Of a stretch of 23,724 bases of DNA, positions 1 through 7,956 are shown piece after piece. The stretch covers positions 1-23,724 of the forward strand of contig CAMLQS010000030.1 in assembly GCA_946482165.1 (NCBI GenBank), in the 5' to 3' direction. The notes under the pieces were generated by a model that had not been told where the DNA came from, did not search any database, and saw nothing but the letters and a program-made list of their open reading frames with translations. The translations under genes were made by a program, and so were the position numbers. The DNA comes from an uncultured Verrucomicrobiota bacterium. GTDB taxonomy: Bacteria > Verrucomicrobiota > Verrucomicrobiae > Opitutales > Opitutaceae. Every line of letters starts with the position of its first letter. The stretch's first letter is position 1.

Positions 1-251
1 GCTCGGCCAAGGCGCGAAAGGCGGAGGTGGGCCAGCGGCCCATGCCGCCTTTCGCCGCGCCGGCCCAGCGCGGTTCCTCGCTTTCCCCGTAGTGCCTTGG
101 CGACGGGCTGAATTATTTACCAGACACGGCCTAAGCCGGAGCCGACGCCAGAGTTGGCCGGCGCGACGCCACATTCTGCCGCGACATCGGGGCTGCGGCA
201 GACGCAGCGTCAGAAAAGCCTAGCCGCCGCGTCCGAACCTGCAGCGTCTCC
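1..251. other. Left-edge non-coding stretch with hairpins
   Basis: No convincing gene is seen. A strong inverted repeat has 11-bp arms at 14-24 (GCGAAAGGCGG) and 45-55, enclosing a second stem GGGCC/GGCCC at 29-33 and 37-41. A weaker hairpin, TCTGCCGC/GCGGCAGA, lies at 175-182 and 195-202, downstream of the response-regulator stop. Neither is followed by a clear T-run. A short frame open from the left edge ends in TAG at 90-92 and could be the tail of a plus-strand gene, but it is too short to judge. Confidence 0.4.
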
Positions 252-1004
252 TCAGGCCGCGATGGCCCGGTGTTTGCCCTCGGGATCGAAGATGTATCCG
301 ACGCCGTGAACGGTGCGGAGCGCTTCCACTCCGGCCGTGGAGGAACGGCAGAAATCCCGGACTTTGACGATATACTGATCGAGGGAGCGGCTGCGGACGT
401 TCGCGTGTATGCCCCACACCGCGTGAATGAGCGCCTTGCGCGGAATCACTTCGCCCTCGTGCGCCTTCAGATGCGCCATGATGCCGATTTCCTTGCGGCC
501 GATCTTCACCACTTTCCCATCGGCAAGCGTGAGCTCAAGCCGCTGGGGGTTGACCTGCCCGCCGCAGAAATCGAAGGGATCGTCGACCACCGTGACGTTC
601 CGGGTGAGCGAGAGATCGCCGCTGCTTTCCGCACGGCGCAGGACAGCGCGAATGCGGGCGACGAGCTCGGGATAGCTGAAGGGCTTTGTGATGTAATCGT
701 CGCCGCCCATTTCCAAACCGCGCACCTTGCTTTCCTCGATGCTGTTTCCGGTCACGAAAATGGCCGGCACCTGAACGTTGTCGGCGCGCAACTGCTCGAG
801 AAGCTCAAAGCCGGATTTGTCCGGGAGCGTGATGTCGAGAAGGAGGAGATTCGCGAAGTTGTTCTTCAGAAAACGAAGGGCGTGCTGGGAACGGTGGCAC
901 ACCTGGGTTCGCATGCCGGCTTCTTCCAGGTAACTGGAGATCAACTTGGCCAGCTCGGGTTCGTCTTCGACGATTAGGATCAGCGGAATCGGCTCGTTGC
1001 TCAT
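252..1004 (-). CDS. OmpR/PhoB-type response regulator (orphan)
   Basis: A 250-aa two-component response regulator, expected to bind DNA when phosphorylated. The N-terminal receiver domain (about residues 7-120) shows the acidic pair E13-D14, the phospho-acceptor D57 in LLLLDITLPD, the switch residue T85 and K107 in YITKPF. The C-terminal half (about 145-240) is a winged helix, recognisable by SRSLDQYIVKVRD and the closing ALRTVHGVGYIF. I chose the ATG at 1004 because the receiver domain starts seven residues later; an upstream in-frame ATG at 1127 adds 41 residues with no recognisable domain. No histidine kinase lies in the window, so the signal is unknown. It is divergent from hisG, with about 230 bp between their starts. 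Confidence 0.9.
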   Translation of the reverse strand: MSNEPIPLILIVEDEPELAKLISSYLEEAGMRTQVCHRSQHALRFLKNNFANLLLLDITLPDKSGFELLEQLRADNVQVPAIFVTGNSIEESKVRGLEMGGDDYITKPFSYPELVARIRAVLRRAESSGDLSLTRNVTVVDDPFDFCGGQVNPQRLELTLADGKVVKIGRKEIGIMAHLKAHEGEVIPRKALIHAVWGIHANVRSRSLDQYIVKVRDFCRSSTAGVEALRTVHGVGYIFDPEGKHRAIAA

Positions 1005-1088
1005 TTGCGAAATAGAGGTCGATAGAGGGGCTTGGATGGGGCTCACGGAGCTGTTTGCCAACTCGGCTAGGCCATGACGGCTCTGTTT

Positions 1089-1112
1089 TTTACATTTGGG
1101 CTGAATTGTAAA
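1089..1112. promoter_or_regulatory. AT-rich imperfect inverted repeat between response regulator and hisG
   Basis: Arms TTTACATTT (1089-1097) and AATTGTAAA (1104-1112) match as an inverted repeat with one mismatch and a 6-nt spacer. They lie in an AT-rich patch of an otherwise GC-rich divergent intergenic region. This is a plausible operator or promoter element for the response regulator or hisG; which protein would bind is not shown. Confidence 0.3.
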
Positions 1113-1234
1113 GAACCATCCGAGCAATCTTTTTGCGGTGTTTTGCCCGCAAGTTTACTCACCTATTGGCAAGTTCCCCGCAGGCCGAGAGATTAGCCTT
1201 GAAGGGCCTTCCCGCCGGCCGCTCCGTGGGGACT

Positions 1235-2119
1235 ATGTCCGCCTCCACGCCACTCCTCATGTTGGGCCTGCCCAAGGGCAGTCTTGAAGATTCGACCAAG
1301 GCGCTCTTCGCCAAGGCCGGTTGGAAGATCACGACCAGCTCCCGGTCGTATAAGCCGTCCATCGACGACCCGGAGCTCGACGGTCGTTTCGTTCGTGCGC
1401 AGGAAGTCGCCCGCTACGTCGCCCACGGCTTCTTTGACTGTGGACTGACGGGCTGGGACTGGGTCCAGGAGAACAACGCCGATGTCGTCGAAGTTTGCGA
1501 TCTTGTCTACAGTCGCGCATCCACGCTGAAAAGCCGCTGGGTGCTTTGCGTGCCCGAATCGTCCTCGGTGAAAACCGCCGCCGATCTCGCCGGCAAACGC
1601 GTCGCGACCGAGCTCGTCGAGACCACGCGCCGGTGGTTTGCTTCGAAAAACATCTCCGTCGAGGTCGAGTTCTCCTGGGGCGCCACCGAGGTGAAGGTTC
1701 CCGATCTTGTCGACGCCATCGTCGACATCACCGAGACGGGCTCGTCGCTCCGCGCCAATAAGCTCCGCATCGTCGACACGCTTCTCGAGACCAACACCAA
1801 GCTCATCGCGAACAAGAACTCCTGGGCCGACCCCGCGAAGCGCAAAAAAATCGAGACCATCGCCCTCATGCTCCAAGGCGCCCTCGAGGCCGGCAGCAAA
1901 GTCGGTCTCAAGCTCAACCTGCCCCGCGCCTCGCTGGAGAATGTCATCTCGCGGCTGCCCGCTCTTCGCAATCCGACTATCTCGCCGCTGAGCAGCCCCG
2001 ATTGGGTGGCGCTCGAGACGATCATCGACGAGAGCGTGGTGCGTGAAATAATCCCCGTGCTCAAGTCCTACGGCGCCGAAGGCATCGTCGAATATCCGCT
2101 CAACAAGGTGGTCTACTGA
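1235..2119 (+). CDS. hisG: ATP phosphoribosyltransferase, long form
   Basis: Catalyses the first step of histidine synthesis, joining ATP and PRPP to give phosphoribosyl-ATP. The 294-aa protein starts with [12 protein letters not shown] (residues 10-21), has the [10 protein letters not shown] region, and the PRPP-site segment [18 protein letters not shown]. The tail after about residue 215 fits the ACT-like regulatory domain of the long, HisZ-independent form, through which histidine inhibits the enzyme; that property is known from the family and not shown here. The ATG at 1235 was chosen because family homology begins a few residues later; an upstream in-frame ATG at 1133 would add 34 unlikely residues. 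GTGGGG just before the start is the closest thing to a ribosome binding site in the window. The gene stands alone, away from other his genes, and is followed by a terminator. Confidence 0.95.
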   Translation: MSASTPLLMLGLPKGSLEDSTKALFAKAGWKITTSSRSYKPSIDDPELDGRFVRAQEVARYVAHGFFDCGLTGWDWVQENNADVVEVCDLVYSRASTLKSRWVLCVPESSSVKTAADLAGKRVATELVETTRRWFASKNISVEVEFSWGATEVKVPDLVDAIVDITETGSSLRANKLRIVDTLLETNTKLIANKNSWADPAKRKKIETIALMLQGALEAGSKVGLKLNLPRASLENVISRLPALRNPTISPLSSPDWVALETIIDESVVREIIPVLKSYGAEGIVEYPLNKVVY

Positions 2120-2194
2120 GCGAGCCATCTGTCGGCCTTCGCAGGCTCCGCGCCCTCCGGCCTTTACCGGTGACCGGCGTTTGAAAAATTCCGG

Positions 2195-2231
2195 GTCGCG
2201 CGCGGGAAATCCGCTCGCGACTTTTCTGTTT
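2195..2231 (+). terminator. Intrinsic terminator after hisG
   Basis: An 11-bp stem with one C/T mismatch (2195-2205 with 2211-2221), loop GAAAT, is followed directly by TTTTCTGTTT. Position and T-rich tail fit a rho-independent terminator for hisG, separating it from the agmatine genes. Confidence 0.7.
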
Positions 2232-2263
2232 CCGTCTCCCGTTCACGGCTTCTCTTTTCTCTC

Positions 2264-3169
2264 ATGCCCAAGTCCACGATCGTGAAGCTCGGCCTCCTGC
2301 AGCACGCCTGCGTCGCCGATCCCAAGGCCAACCTCGCCAAGGCCCTTGCCCTCGCCGAAAAGGCGGCCAAGCAGGGCGCCCAGATTATCTGCACCCAGGA
2401 GATGTTCCGCTCGCAGTATTTTTGCCAGAGCGAGGATCACGATCACTTCGGTCTCGCCGAGCCCATCCCCGGCGGCCCGAGCACGGTCGCGTTCCAGAAA
2501 CTGGCCAAGAAACACGGAGTCGTCGTCATCGCCTCGCTCTTCGAGAAGCGCGCCAGCGGGCTCTATCACAACACCGCCGTCATCATCGACGCCGACGGTT
2601 CCGTGCTCGGCGTGTATCGCAAGATGCACATCCCCGACGATCCGCTTTTCTACGAGAAGTTCTACTTCACGCCCGGCGACACCGGCTTCCGCGCCTGGGA
2701 CACGAAGTTCGGCCGCATCGGCGTCTGCGTGTGCTGGGACCAATGGTATCCCGAGGCCGCCCGCCTCACCGCCATGCAGGGCGCCGAAATCCTTTTCTAT
2801 CCGACCGCCATCGGCTGGCACCCCAAGGAAAAAGCCGAATACGGCGTCAATCAGCACGGCGCCTGGGAAACCATCCAGCGTTCGCACGCCGTGGCCAACG
2901 GCTGCTACGTCGCCGCGATCAACCGCGTCGGACATGAGGTGATCGACGGCGTAGGCGGCGACGGTCTCGAGTTCTGGGGCCAGTCTTTCGTCGCCGGCAC
3001 CTCGGGCCAGATCCTCGCCAAGGGCTCCGTCGACAAAGAGGAGATCATGATCGTCCCCGTCGACCTCGCCAAAGTCGACGTTACCCGCACGCACTGGCCG
3101 TTCCTTCGCGACCGTCGCATCGACGCCTACGGCAACCTCACCAAGCGCTTCATCGACCAAACCGCCTGA
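2264..3169 (+). CDS. aguB: N-carbamoylputrescine amidase
   Basis: Hydrolyses N-carbamoylputrescine to putrescine, CO2 and ammonia, the last step of the agmatine route to putrescine. The 301-aa protein is a nitrilase-superfamily enzyme with the full Glu-Lys-Cys triad: E46 in ICTQEMF, K120 in YRKMHIPDD and C157 in VCVCWDQWYPE. The segments CWDQWYPE and HWPFLRDRRIDAY near the C-terminus are characteristic of AguB rather than general nitrilases. Length matches the family. No Shine-Dalgarno sequence precedes the ATG; the leader is pyrimidine-rich. The next gene, aguA, makes its substrate and lies 93 nt downstream on the same strand. Confidence 0.95.
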   Translation: MPKSTIVKLGLLQHACVADPKANLAKALALAEKAAKQGAQIICTQEMFRSQYFCQSEDHDHFGLAEPIPGGPSTVAFQKLAKKHGVVVIASLFEKRASGLYHNTAVIIDADGSVLGVYRKMHIPDDPLFYEKFYFTPGDTGFRAWDTKFGRIGVCVCWDQWYPEAARLTAMQGAEILFYPTAIGWHPKEKAEYGVNQHGAWETIQRSHAVANGCYVAAINRVGHEVIDGVGGDGLEFWGQSFVAGTSGQILAKGSVDKEEIMIVPVDLAKVDVTRTHWPFLRDRRIDAYGNLTKRFIDQTA

Positions 3170-3262
3170 GGGCAGGGCGCGGCCTCCGGGCGCGCCGTAT
3201 CGATTCTCCGTCCATTCTTTCGACCGGCCCAGTTCCGGCCCTTTCGTTTCAATTCCCATCTC

Positions 3263-4432
3263 ATGGCCAAAGCCGCCACCGCCAAATCCGTCGCGAAGAA
3301 ATCCGCGCCCGCCCCGAAATCGCCCGCGCCCTCCGCCAAGCCGGCGAAAAAGAAGCCTTCCAAGCCGGCGGCGCCCGCCGACACCGACACGCCCGCCGTC
3401 CTGGGCTTCCGCATGCCCGCCGAGTGGGAGCCGCAGGAGGCGATCTGGCTGTCGTGGCCGCACAACTACGCCTCGTGGCCCGGCAAGTTTCGCCCCGTCC
3501 CGTATAACTTCGCCAACATCGTCGCCGCGATCAGCCGCTTCGTGCCCGTGCGGATCAACGCCGCGAAAAAGCTCCACGCCCGCGCCCGCCGCCTCTGCGA
3601 ACGCGCCGACGCGAATCTCGCCAACATCTCGTTCTACGACCACCCGACCAACGACGCGTGGTGCCGCGACCATGGCCCCATCTTCGTGAAGCACGCGAAG
3701 ACCGGCGAGGTCGCCCTCACCGACTGGGCTTACAATGCATGGGGCGACAAATACCCGCCCTACGATCTCGACAACGAGATCCCTCCTTCGATCGAAAAGG
3801 CGACGAAGCTCCGCCGCTTCGTGAAGGACATGGTGCTCGAAGGCGGATCCATCGACGTCAACGGCCAGGGCGCGCTTCTCACCAGCGAGCAGTGCCTCCT
3901 CAATCCCAACCGAAACCCGAGTCTCACCAAGGAGCAGATCGAGCAGGCCTTGCGCGATTATCTGGGCGTGACCGATATTTATTGGGTGGGAGAGGGCATC
4001 GTCGGCGACGACACCGACGGTCACATCGACGACATGACCCGTTTCTTCAAGCCCGACGGCTTCATCACCTGCGTCGAACCCAACAAGAAGGACAAAAACC
4101 ACGAGATCCTCGCCGCGAACCTCGCGCGCTTGAAAAAGTTCCGCACGCCCGACGGCAAAAAGTTCGACATCGTCGAGCTGCCCATGCCGCGGCCATTCGG
4201 CTTCAACCGCCAGCGCGTGCCCGCCAGTTACGCCAATTTCCTCATCGTGAACGGCGGCGTTCTCGTCCCCACCTTCCGCCAGCCCGGCCCGGACGCACGC
4301 GCAGTCGAGATCATCCAAGGTTGTTTCCCGGATCGCAAAGTCGTCGGCGTCGATTGCTACCACCTCATCTGGGGCCTCGGCACCCTGCACTGCATCTCGC
4401 AACAACAGCCTGCCGCCGGAGTCTCTTCCTGA
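3263..4432 (+). CDS. aguA: Agmatine deiminase with basic N-terminal tail
   Basis: Converts agmatine to N-carbamoylputrescine and ammonia. The 389-aa protein belongs to the guanidino-group-modifying family. Visible active-site elements are WCRDHGP (W133-P139), E193 in VLEGGSID, H254 in DDTDGHIDD, and the nucleophile C377 in GLGTLHCISQQQP. The enzyme proper starts near residue 43 (TPAVLGFRMPAEWEP). Residues 1-42 are an added tail rich in Ala, Lys and Pro (ten Lys in the first 34 residues), which the family usually lacks. An internal start at M51 would cut into the conserved opening segment, so the long start is preferred. It is downstream of aguB, and its stop overlaps the lipoprotein start (TGATG). 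Confidence 0.95.
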   Translation: MAKAATAKSVAKKSAPAPKSPAPSAKPAKKKPSKPAAPADTDTPAVLGFRMPAEWEPQEAIWLSWPHNYASWPGKFRPVPYNFANIVAAISRFVPVRINAAKKLHARARRLCERADANLANISFYDHPTNDAWCRDHGPIFVKHAKTGEVALTDWAYNAWGDKYPPYDLDNEIPPSIEKATKLRRFVKDMVLEGGSIDVNGQGALLTSEQCLLNPNRNPSLTKEQIEQALRDYLGVTDIYWVGEGIVGDDTDGHIDDMTRFFKPDGFITCVEPNKKDKNHEILAANLARLKKFRTPDGKKFDIVELPMPRPFGFNRQRVPASYANFLIVNGGVLVPTFRQPGPDARAVEIIQGCFPDRKVVGVDCYHLIWGLGTLHCISQQQPAAGVSS

Positions 4433-4965
4433 TGCGCCTTCGCTCCCACTCGACGCTTCGTCTTCTCGCTCCCGCCGCCCTCGGGCTCCTGGTTTTCGCC
4501 GGTTGCGCCTCGGAGCGCTCCGCGCCGTCGTCGTCCGTCTCCGCGCCGGCCCGGCTGCCTGGCGTTTTCGGCTCCCGCTGGGCCGCGCCGGATTTTGCCA
4601 CGCGCATCGTCGACGCCGAGCGCGCCGCGACCCTCGACGGCTGCGTCGCGAGCGCCAATGCGCTCGGCTACGCGGTCAACCGCCTCGACGGCGCCATGGG
4701 GCGTATTTCCGCCGCCCGACGTCAGACCTCGGATTTTGACGGGGCACGCCAGGACACGCTCGAGATCACGGTGACGACGCTCGATCCACATTCCACGAAA
4801 GTAGCGCTTACCCTTCGCGAAGCCCATGAGTCGGGCTCCGGCGAGGAGCGTTCCGCCGGCATGGTGACCACGTCCCTCGTTCGCGACCGCGCCCCCTACG
4901 ACGCCTTCTTCTCGCGCCTCGCCGAGTCCCTCGCGCCCGCTCCATCGGCCGCCGTCACTCCGTAG
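4432..4965 (+). CDS. Small putative lipoprotein of unknown function
   Basis: A 177-aa protein with a lipoprotein signal: two Arg near the N-terminus, a hydrophobic stretch (residues 11-23) and the lipobox-like VFAGC with C25 as the probable lipidated residue. The mature part has no motif I recognise. It contains short alternating stretches such as DTLEITVTTLDPHSTKVALTLRE that look like beta strands, and its end is Ala/Pro-rich. It starts in the aguA stop codon (TGATG, one shared base), so translation is probably coupled to aguA. A terminator follows within 50 nt. Coupling suggests co-expression with putrescine synthesis but gives no function. Confidence 0.75.
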   Translation: MRLRSHSTLRLLAPAALGLLVFAGCASERSAPSSSVSAPARLPGVFGSRWAAPDFATRIVDAERAATLDGCVASANALGYAVNRLDGAMGRISAARRQTSDFDGARQDTLEITVTTLDPHSTKVALTLREAHESGSGEERSAGMVTTSLVRDRAPYDAFFSRLAESLAPAPSAAVTP

Positions 4966-5011
4966 CTTTGTCGGCCTAGATATGGACTGCGGCGGCATCA
5001 CGCCGCCTTCG

Positions 5012-5039
5012 GCGACGAGCCTTGGCTCGTCGCATTTTT
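5012..5039 (+). terminator. Intrinsic terminator of the aguB-aguA-lipoprotein unit
   Basis: Perfect 10-bp arms GCGACGAGCC (5012-5021) and GGCTCGTCGC (5024-5033), separated by TT, are followed by ATTTTT. A smaller hairpin, GGCGGC/GCCGCC, lies just before it at 4991-5007. The T-run faces plus-strand transcripts and touches the stop codon of the convergent cytidine deaminase gene. Confidence 0.75.
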
Positions 5040-5482
5040 CATCTTCTCGGGTTCGCCCGCTTTCCTTTTGCCGCGCCCAAATCCGCCGGCCCAAAGGCAC
5101 CGGGCAGCAGCGTGTCGATCATGACATCGATCGCTTCCGCTCCATCGCAGCACGAGATTACCCGTGCTTCCGGACCGAACTCGAAGATCACCTGCCGGCA
5201 CGCGCCGCAGGGTGCGGTCGCGCTTTTGGTCGGCGTATAGACCACCACGCATTTCAGTTTGCGCGCGCCCGCCGCCGCCGCCGCGAAGATTGCGGTCCGT
5301 TCCGCGCAATTCGTCAGCCCAAAGGACGCGTTCTCAACATTGGCGCCGGTGAACATGCCCCGCTCGGTCCAGACCGCGGCGCCTACGCGAAAGCCGCTGT
5401 AGGGCGCATAGGCTTTCGTCGCCGCCGCTTTCGCCGCGCGCGCCAGTTTTGCCAGATCAGGGCCGGATTTCGCTTTCGCCAT
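5039..5482 (-). CDS. cdd: Cytidine deaminase
   Basis: Deaminates cytidine and deoxycytidine to the uridine forms in pyrimidine salvage. The 147-aa length is typical of the small tetrameric form. The zinc site is complete: C59 with catalytic E61 in NCAERTAIF, and C92 and C95 in PCGACRQVI. The substrate motif AYAPYSGFRVGAA (about residues 24-36) and the segment GANVENASFG (46-55) also fit. The ATG at 5482 leaves a short Ala/Lys-rich lead of about 20 residues. The gene is convergent with the aguA unit and divergent from the Cache gene, so it is probably a single-gene transcript. A nucleobase permease lies two genes away, which may be chance. Confidence 0.93.
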   Translation of the reverse strand: MAKAKSGPDLAKLARAAKAAATKAYAPYSGFRVGAAVWTERGMFTGANVENASFGLTNCAERTAIFAAAAAGARKLKCVVVYTPTKSATAPCGACRQVIFEFGPEARVISCCDGAEAIDVMIDTLLPGAFGPADLGAAKGKRANPRR

Positions 5483-5599
5483 GATGCCGATGCTGCGGCG
5501 GATCCGCCGCGTTCGCAACGCCGGGGTCTGGGTGGCGCGCCAGGGAATCGCGGCAAAAATCACTTTGCGCCCGTCGGAGATTCCCCGGTGAGTTTCACC

Positions 5600-6541
5600 A
5601 TGCTCTCCCGCGCCCGCCTCTGCGCGTTTCGCACCGCCTTTGTTTTTATCGTGGTCGGTTGTCTGCGCGGCTTGGGGGCCGAGGCCGCTGCCCGCGACCC
5701 TGCGGCGCCTTATCTCTACGAGGAAACACGCCAACTCGTCCGCCTTGTCGAGGCCGCCGCCGCCCGGGTCGAGGCGGCGGGGGAGGGGGCCTTGGCCGAG
5801 TTTGGCGCGCAGGGTTCCCGCTGGCTCAACGAGCACCACTATTTTTTCGTCTACGACGCGAGCGGGGTGTGCGTTTTCCATCCTATTTCGCCGCATTTGG
5901 TCGGCCAGGACCTGAGCGGCTTTCGCGATTTTTTCGGCAAACCGGTCATCAAGCGCATGACCGAGCTCGCGGCGCGCTCCGAGCCCGCCGCCGCCGAGTG
6001 GTTCTTCTACCTGTGGGAGGAAGGCACCCAGTTTTTCCCGATGTGGAAAAGTTCCTACGTGCGCCGGGCCGTCACCCCCGCCGGCCGCGTTCTCCTCGTG
6101 GGTAGCGGAGTCTACAATCTCCGCGTCGAACGTGAATTCGTGCGCCGCCAGGTCGACGCAGCCGCCGAGCTTCTCGCCGCCGAAGGACGTGCCTCCGCGT
6201 TCGCCGCGTTCAACGATCTCTCGTCGCGCTTCGTGTTTATCAACACCTACATCTTCGTCCTCGATACGGAGGGAAAGGCGCTCGTCGACCCCGCTTTCCC
6301 CACGCTCGGCGGTCGCAGCCTCCGCGGCTTTCGCGACTCCGTCGGCCACCTCGTGGTCGAGGAAATGATCGAGAAGCTCCGCGACGCCGACGAGGCGTGG
6401 GTGCAATACAAGTGGCCGCAGCCGGGCAGCCGCACGCCGAGCCGCAAGGTCGCCTACATTCGCAAGGTCCGCCTGCCCGACGGCGATCTCATCGTCGGCT
6501 CCGACTTCTTCATGGCCTCCCCGATCTGGATGCGAATGTGA
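5600..6541 (+). CDS. Secreted double-Cache domain protein without an output domain
   Basis: A 313-aa protein with an N-terminal signal segment (hydrophobic from about residue 9 to 22, small residues at 26-29) and then two similar halves. Each has the closing pattern of the single-Cache-2 family: WFFYLWEEG followed by KSSYVRRA in the first, and WVQYKWPQPG followed by RKVAYIRKV in the second. Cache domains bind small extracellular ligands, usually in chemoreceptors or histidine kinases. Here no second transmembrane helix and no HAMP, kinase, methyl-accepting or cyclase domain follows, so the protein is probably periplasmic or tethered by its signal segment. A GTG at 5588 is an alternative start. 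The NCS2 permease begins 17 nt after its stop, so the two are probably co-transcribed. Confidence 0.8.
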   Translation: MLSRARLCAFRTAFVFIVVGCLRGLGAEAAARDPAAPYLYEETRQLVRLVEAAAARVEAAGEGALAEFGAQGSRWLNEHHYFFVYDASGVCVFHPISPHLVGQDLSGFRDFFGKPVIKRMTELAARSEPAAAEWFFYLWEEGTQFFPMWKSSYVRRAVTPAGRVLLVGSGVYNLRVEREFVRRQVDAAAELLAAEGRASAFAAFNDLSSRFVFINTYIFVLDTEGKALVDPAFPTLGGRSLRGFRDSVGHLVVEEMIEKLRDADEAWVQYKWPQPGSRTPSRKVAYIRKVRLPDGDLIVGSDFFMASPIWMRM

Positions 6542-6558
6542 GCTCGCCGCTTTCAAAA

Positions 6559-7881
6559 ATGCCCAGGAAACCCGCCACACTCCTCTACGGCCCCGATGAT
6601 CGTCCTCCGCCGGGCGTGCTCTTCCTGCTCGCGCTTCAGCACAACTTTCTCATGGCGAGCACGCTGCTGTTGCCCGTTGTGCTCATCTCCGAACTCGGAG
6701 GCGGGCCCGTCGAGGTGCGCGACGTCGTCGGGCTCACGATGATCGCCGCCGGCCTCGGCACGATCCTTCAGGCCAGCCGCCGTTTCGGCTCGGGTTACCT
6801 TTGCCCCAATCTCTGCGGACCCAACTTTTTCGCGGCTTCCGCCGAAGCCGCCTGGCTCGGCGGCCTGCCGCTCATGCGCGGCATGACTATCGTCGCCGGC
6901 CTGATGGAGGCCGCGCTCGCCCCGGTGCTCCGGCACGTGAGGTTCCTTTTCCCAACCGAGGTCACCGGCCTCGTCGTGTTTATGGTCGGCGTGAGCCTCG
7001 TGCCTGTCGGCGCCTCGAAGTTCCTTGGCATCGACTACGCGGGCGACCCCATCCGCCCGGCCGTGCTCGCGGTCGCGGCGACGACCTTCTTCCTGATGGC
7101 GATCGTCAACGTCCGCGGCGGACCGCGTCTCAAGCTCTACAGCGTGCTCATCGGGCTTGCCGCCGGCTATGCGCTCTCCACCGTCACGGGGCTCTTTGGC
7201 GCCGCCCAATGGACGCAGCTGCGCGACGCTCCGTGGTTCGCGCTGCCCTTTCGGTCGGGCATGCTCGACCTCCGCTTCGAGTGGTCGCTGCTGCTCCCGT
7301 TTACCATCGTATCCATCTGCGGTTCCCTGAAATCGATGGGCAACCTCATCTCCGCGCAAAAGGCCAACGACGACGACTGGCGCGAAGCCGACCTCGCCCC
7401 CATTTCGCGCGGCATTTTCGCCGATTCCCTCAGCGTGATGGCCTCGGGCCTTCTCGGCGGCATGGCGACCGATACGTCCTCCAGCAACGTCGGTCTCAGC
7501 CAAGCCTCGGGCGCCACCAGCCGCGTGATCGGCTTTGTCGCGGGCGCGCTCTTCGTGCTCTACGGGTTTTCCCCGAAGATAACGATGCTGCTCTCGCTTA
7601 TGCCCCAGCCGGTCATGGGGGCCATCGTGGCTTTCGTAACCTGTTTCATGATGCTCTCGGGGCTGCAGATCCTCCTCTCCGCCAAGCCCCAGCCTCGCAC
7701 CATCTTCGTCGTCGGCGTCGCGCTCTTCTTCGGCCTCAGCCTCGACATATTGCCGCAGCTTTATGTCTCGGTTCCAGGATGGTTGCGTCCGGTTTTCCAA
7801 TCATCGCTCACCCTCAGCGCCGTCGTCGCGATTCTGCTCAACCAAATCCTGCGCGCTCCGGCGACCGGGCCGAAGGGGTAG
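6559..7881 (+). CDS. NCS2-family nucleobase permease (uracil/xanthine type)
   Basis: A 440-aa inner-membrane protein with about a dozen or more hydrophobic segments, of usual family length. The opening (LFLLALQHNFLMASTLLLPVVL) and the substrate-site region around residues 304-322 (TDTSSSNVGLSQASGATSR) place it in the nucleobase:cation symporter-2 family. The family signature, normally [QEP]-N-x-G-x4-T, reads S309-N310-V-G312 and then L-S-Q-A-S here, so two usual polar or charged positions differ. Uracil, xanthine or urate are possible substrates; the sequence does not settle it. It follows the Cache gene by 17 nt. No Shine-Dalgarno sequence is visible before the ATG. Confidence 0.88.
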   Translation: MPRKPATLLYGPDDRPPPGVLFLLALQHNFLMASTLLLPVVLISELGGGPVEVRDVVGLTMIAAGLGTILQASRRFGSGYLCPNLCGPNFFAASAEAAWLGGLPLMRGMTIVAGLMEAALAPVLRHVRFLFPTEVTGLVVFMVGVSLVPVGASKFLGIDYAGDPIRPAVLAVAATTFFLMAIVNVRGGPRLKLYSVLIGLAAGYALSTVTGLFGAAQWTQLRDAPWFALPFRSGMLDLRFEWSLLLPFTIVSICGSLKSMGNLISAQKANDDDWREADLAPISRGIFADSLSVMASGLLGGMATDTSSSNVGLSQASGATSRVIGFVAGALFVLYGFSPKITMLLSLMPQPVMGAIVAFVTCFMMLSGLQILLSAKPQPRTIFVVGVALFFGLSLDILPQLYVSVPGWLRPVFQSSLTLSAVVAILLNQILRAPATGPKG

Positions 7882-7885
7882 GGCG

Positions 7886-7905
7886 GGCGGCGATTTTCCG
7901 CCGCC
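7886..7905. terminator. Hairpin between permease and binding-protein gene
   Basis: Perfect 7-bp arms GGCGGCG (7886-7892) and CGCCGCC (7899-7905) with loop ATTTTC lie just after the permease stop. There is no T-run after it, so it may be a weak terminator, a transcript-end stabiliser or incidental. Confidence 0.35.
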
Positions 7906-7956
7906 GCGCTTGCTACACCCCGAGGCATCCGCATGCACTCCACGCGTCCCAAAAGC

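Noticed and set aside
1133..1234. N-terminal extension of hisG from an upstream ATG
   Set aside because: The extra 34 residues are unlike HisG, and the family start matches the ATG at 1235.
2243..4405. A 720-codon open frame on the minus strand opposite aguB and aguA
   Set aside because: The plus-strand proteins carry complete active sites. The antisense product is a low-complexity Gly/Arg/Asp/Val-rich string typical of the mirror of a GC-rich gene.
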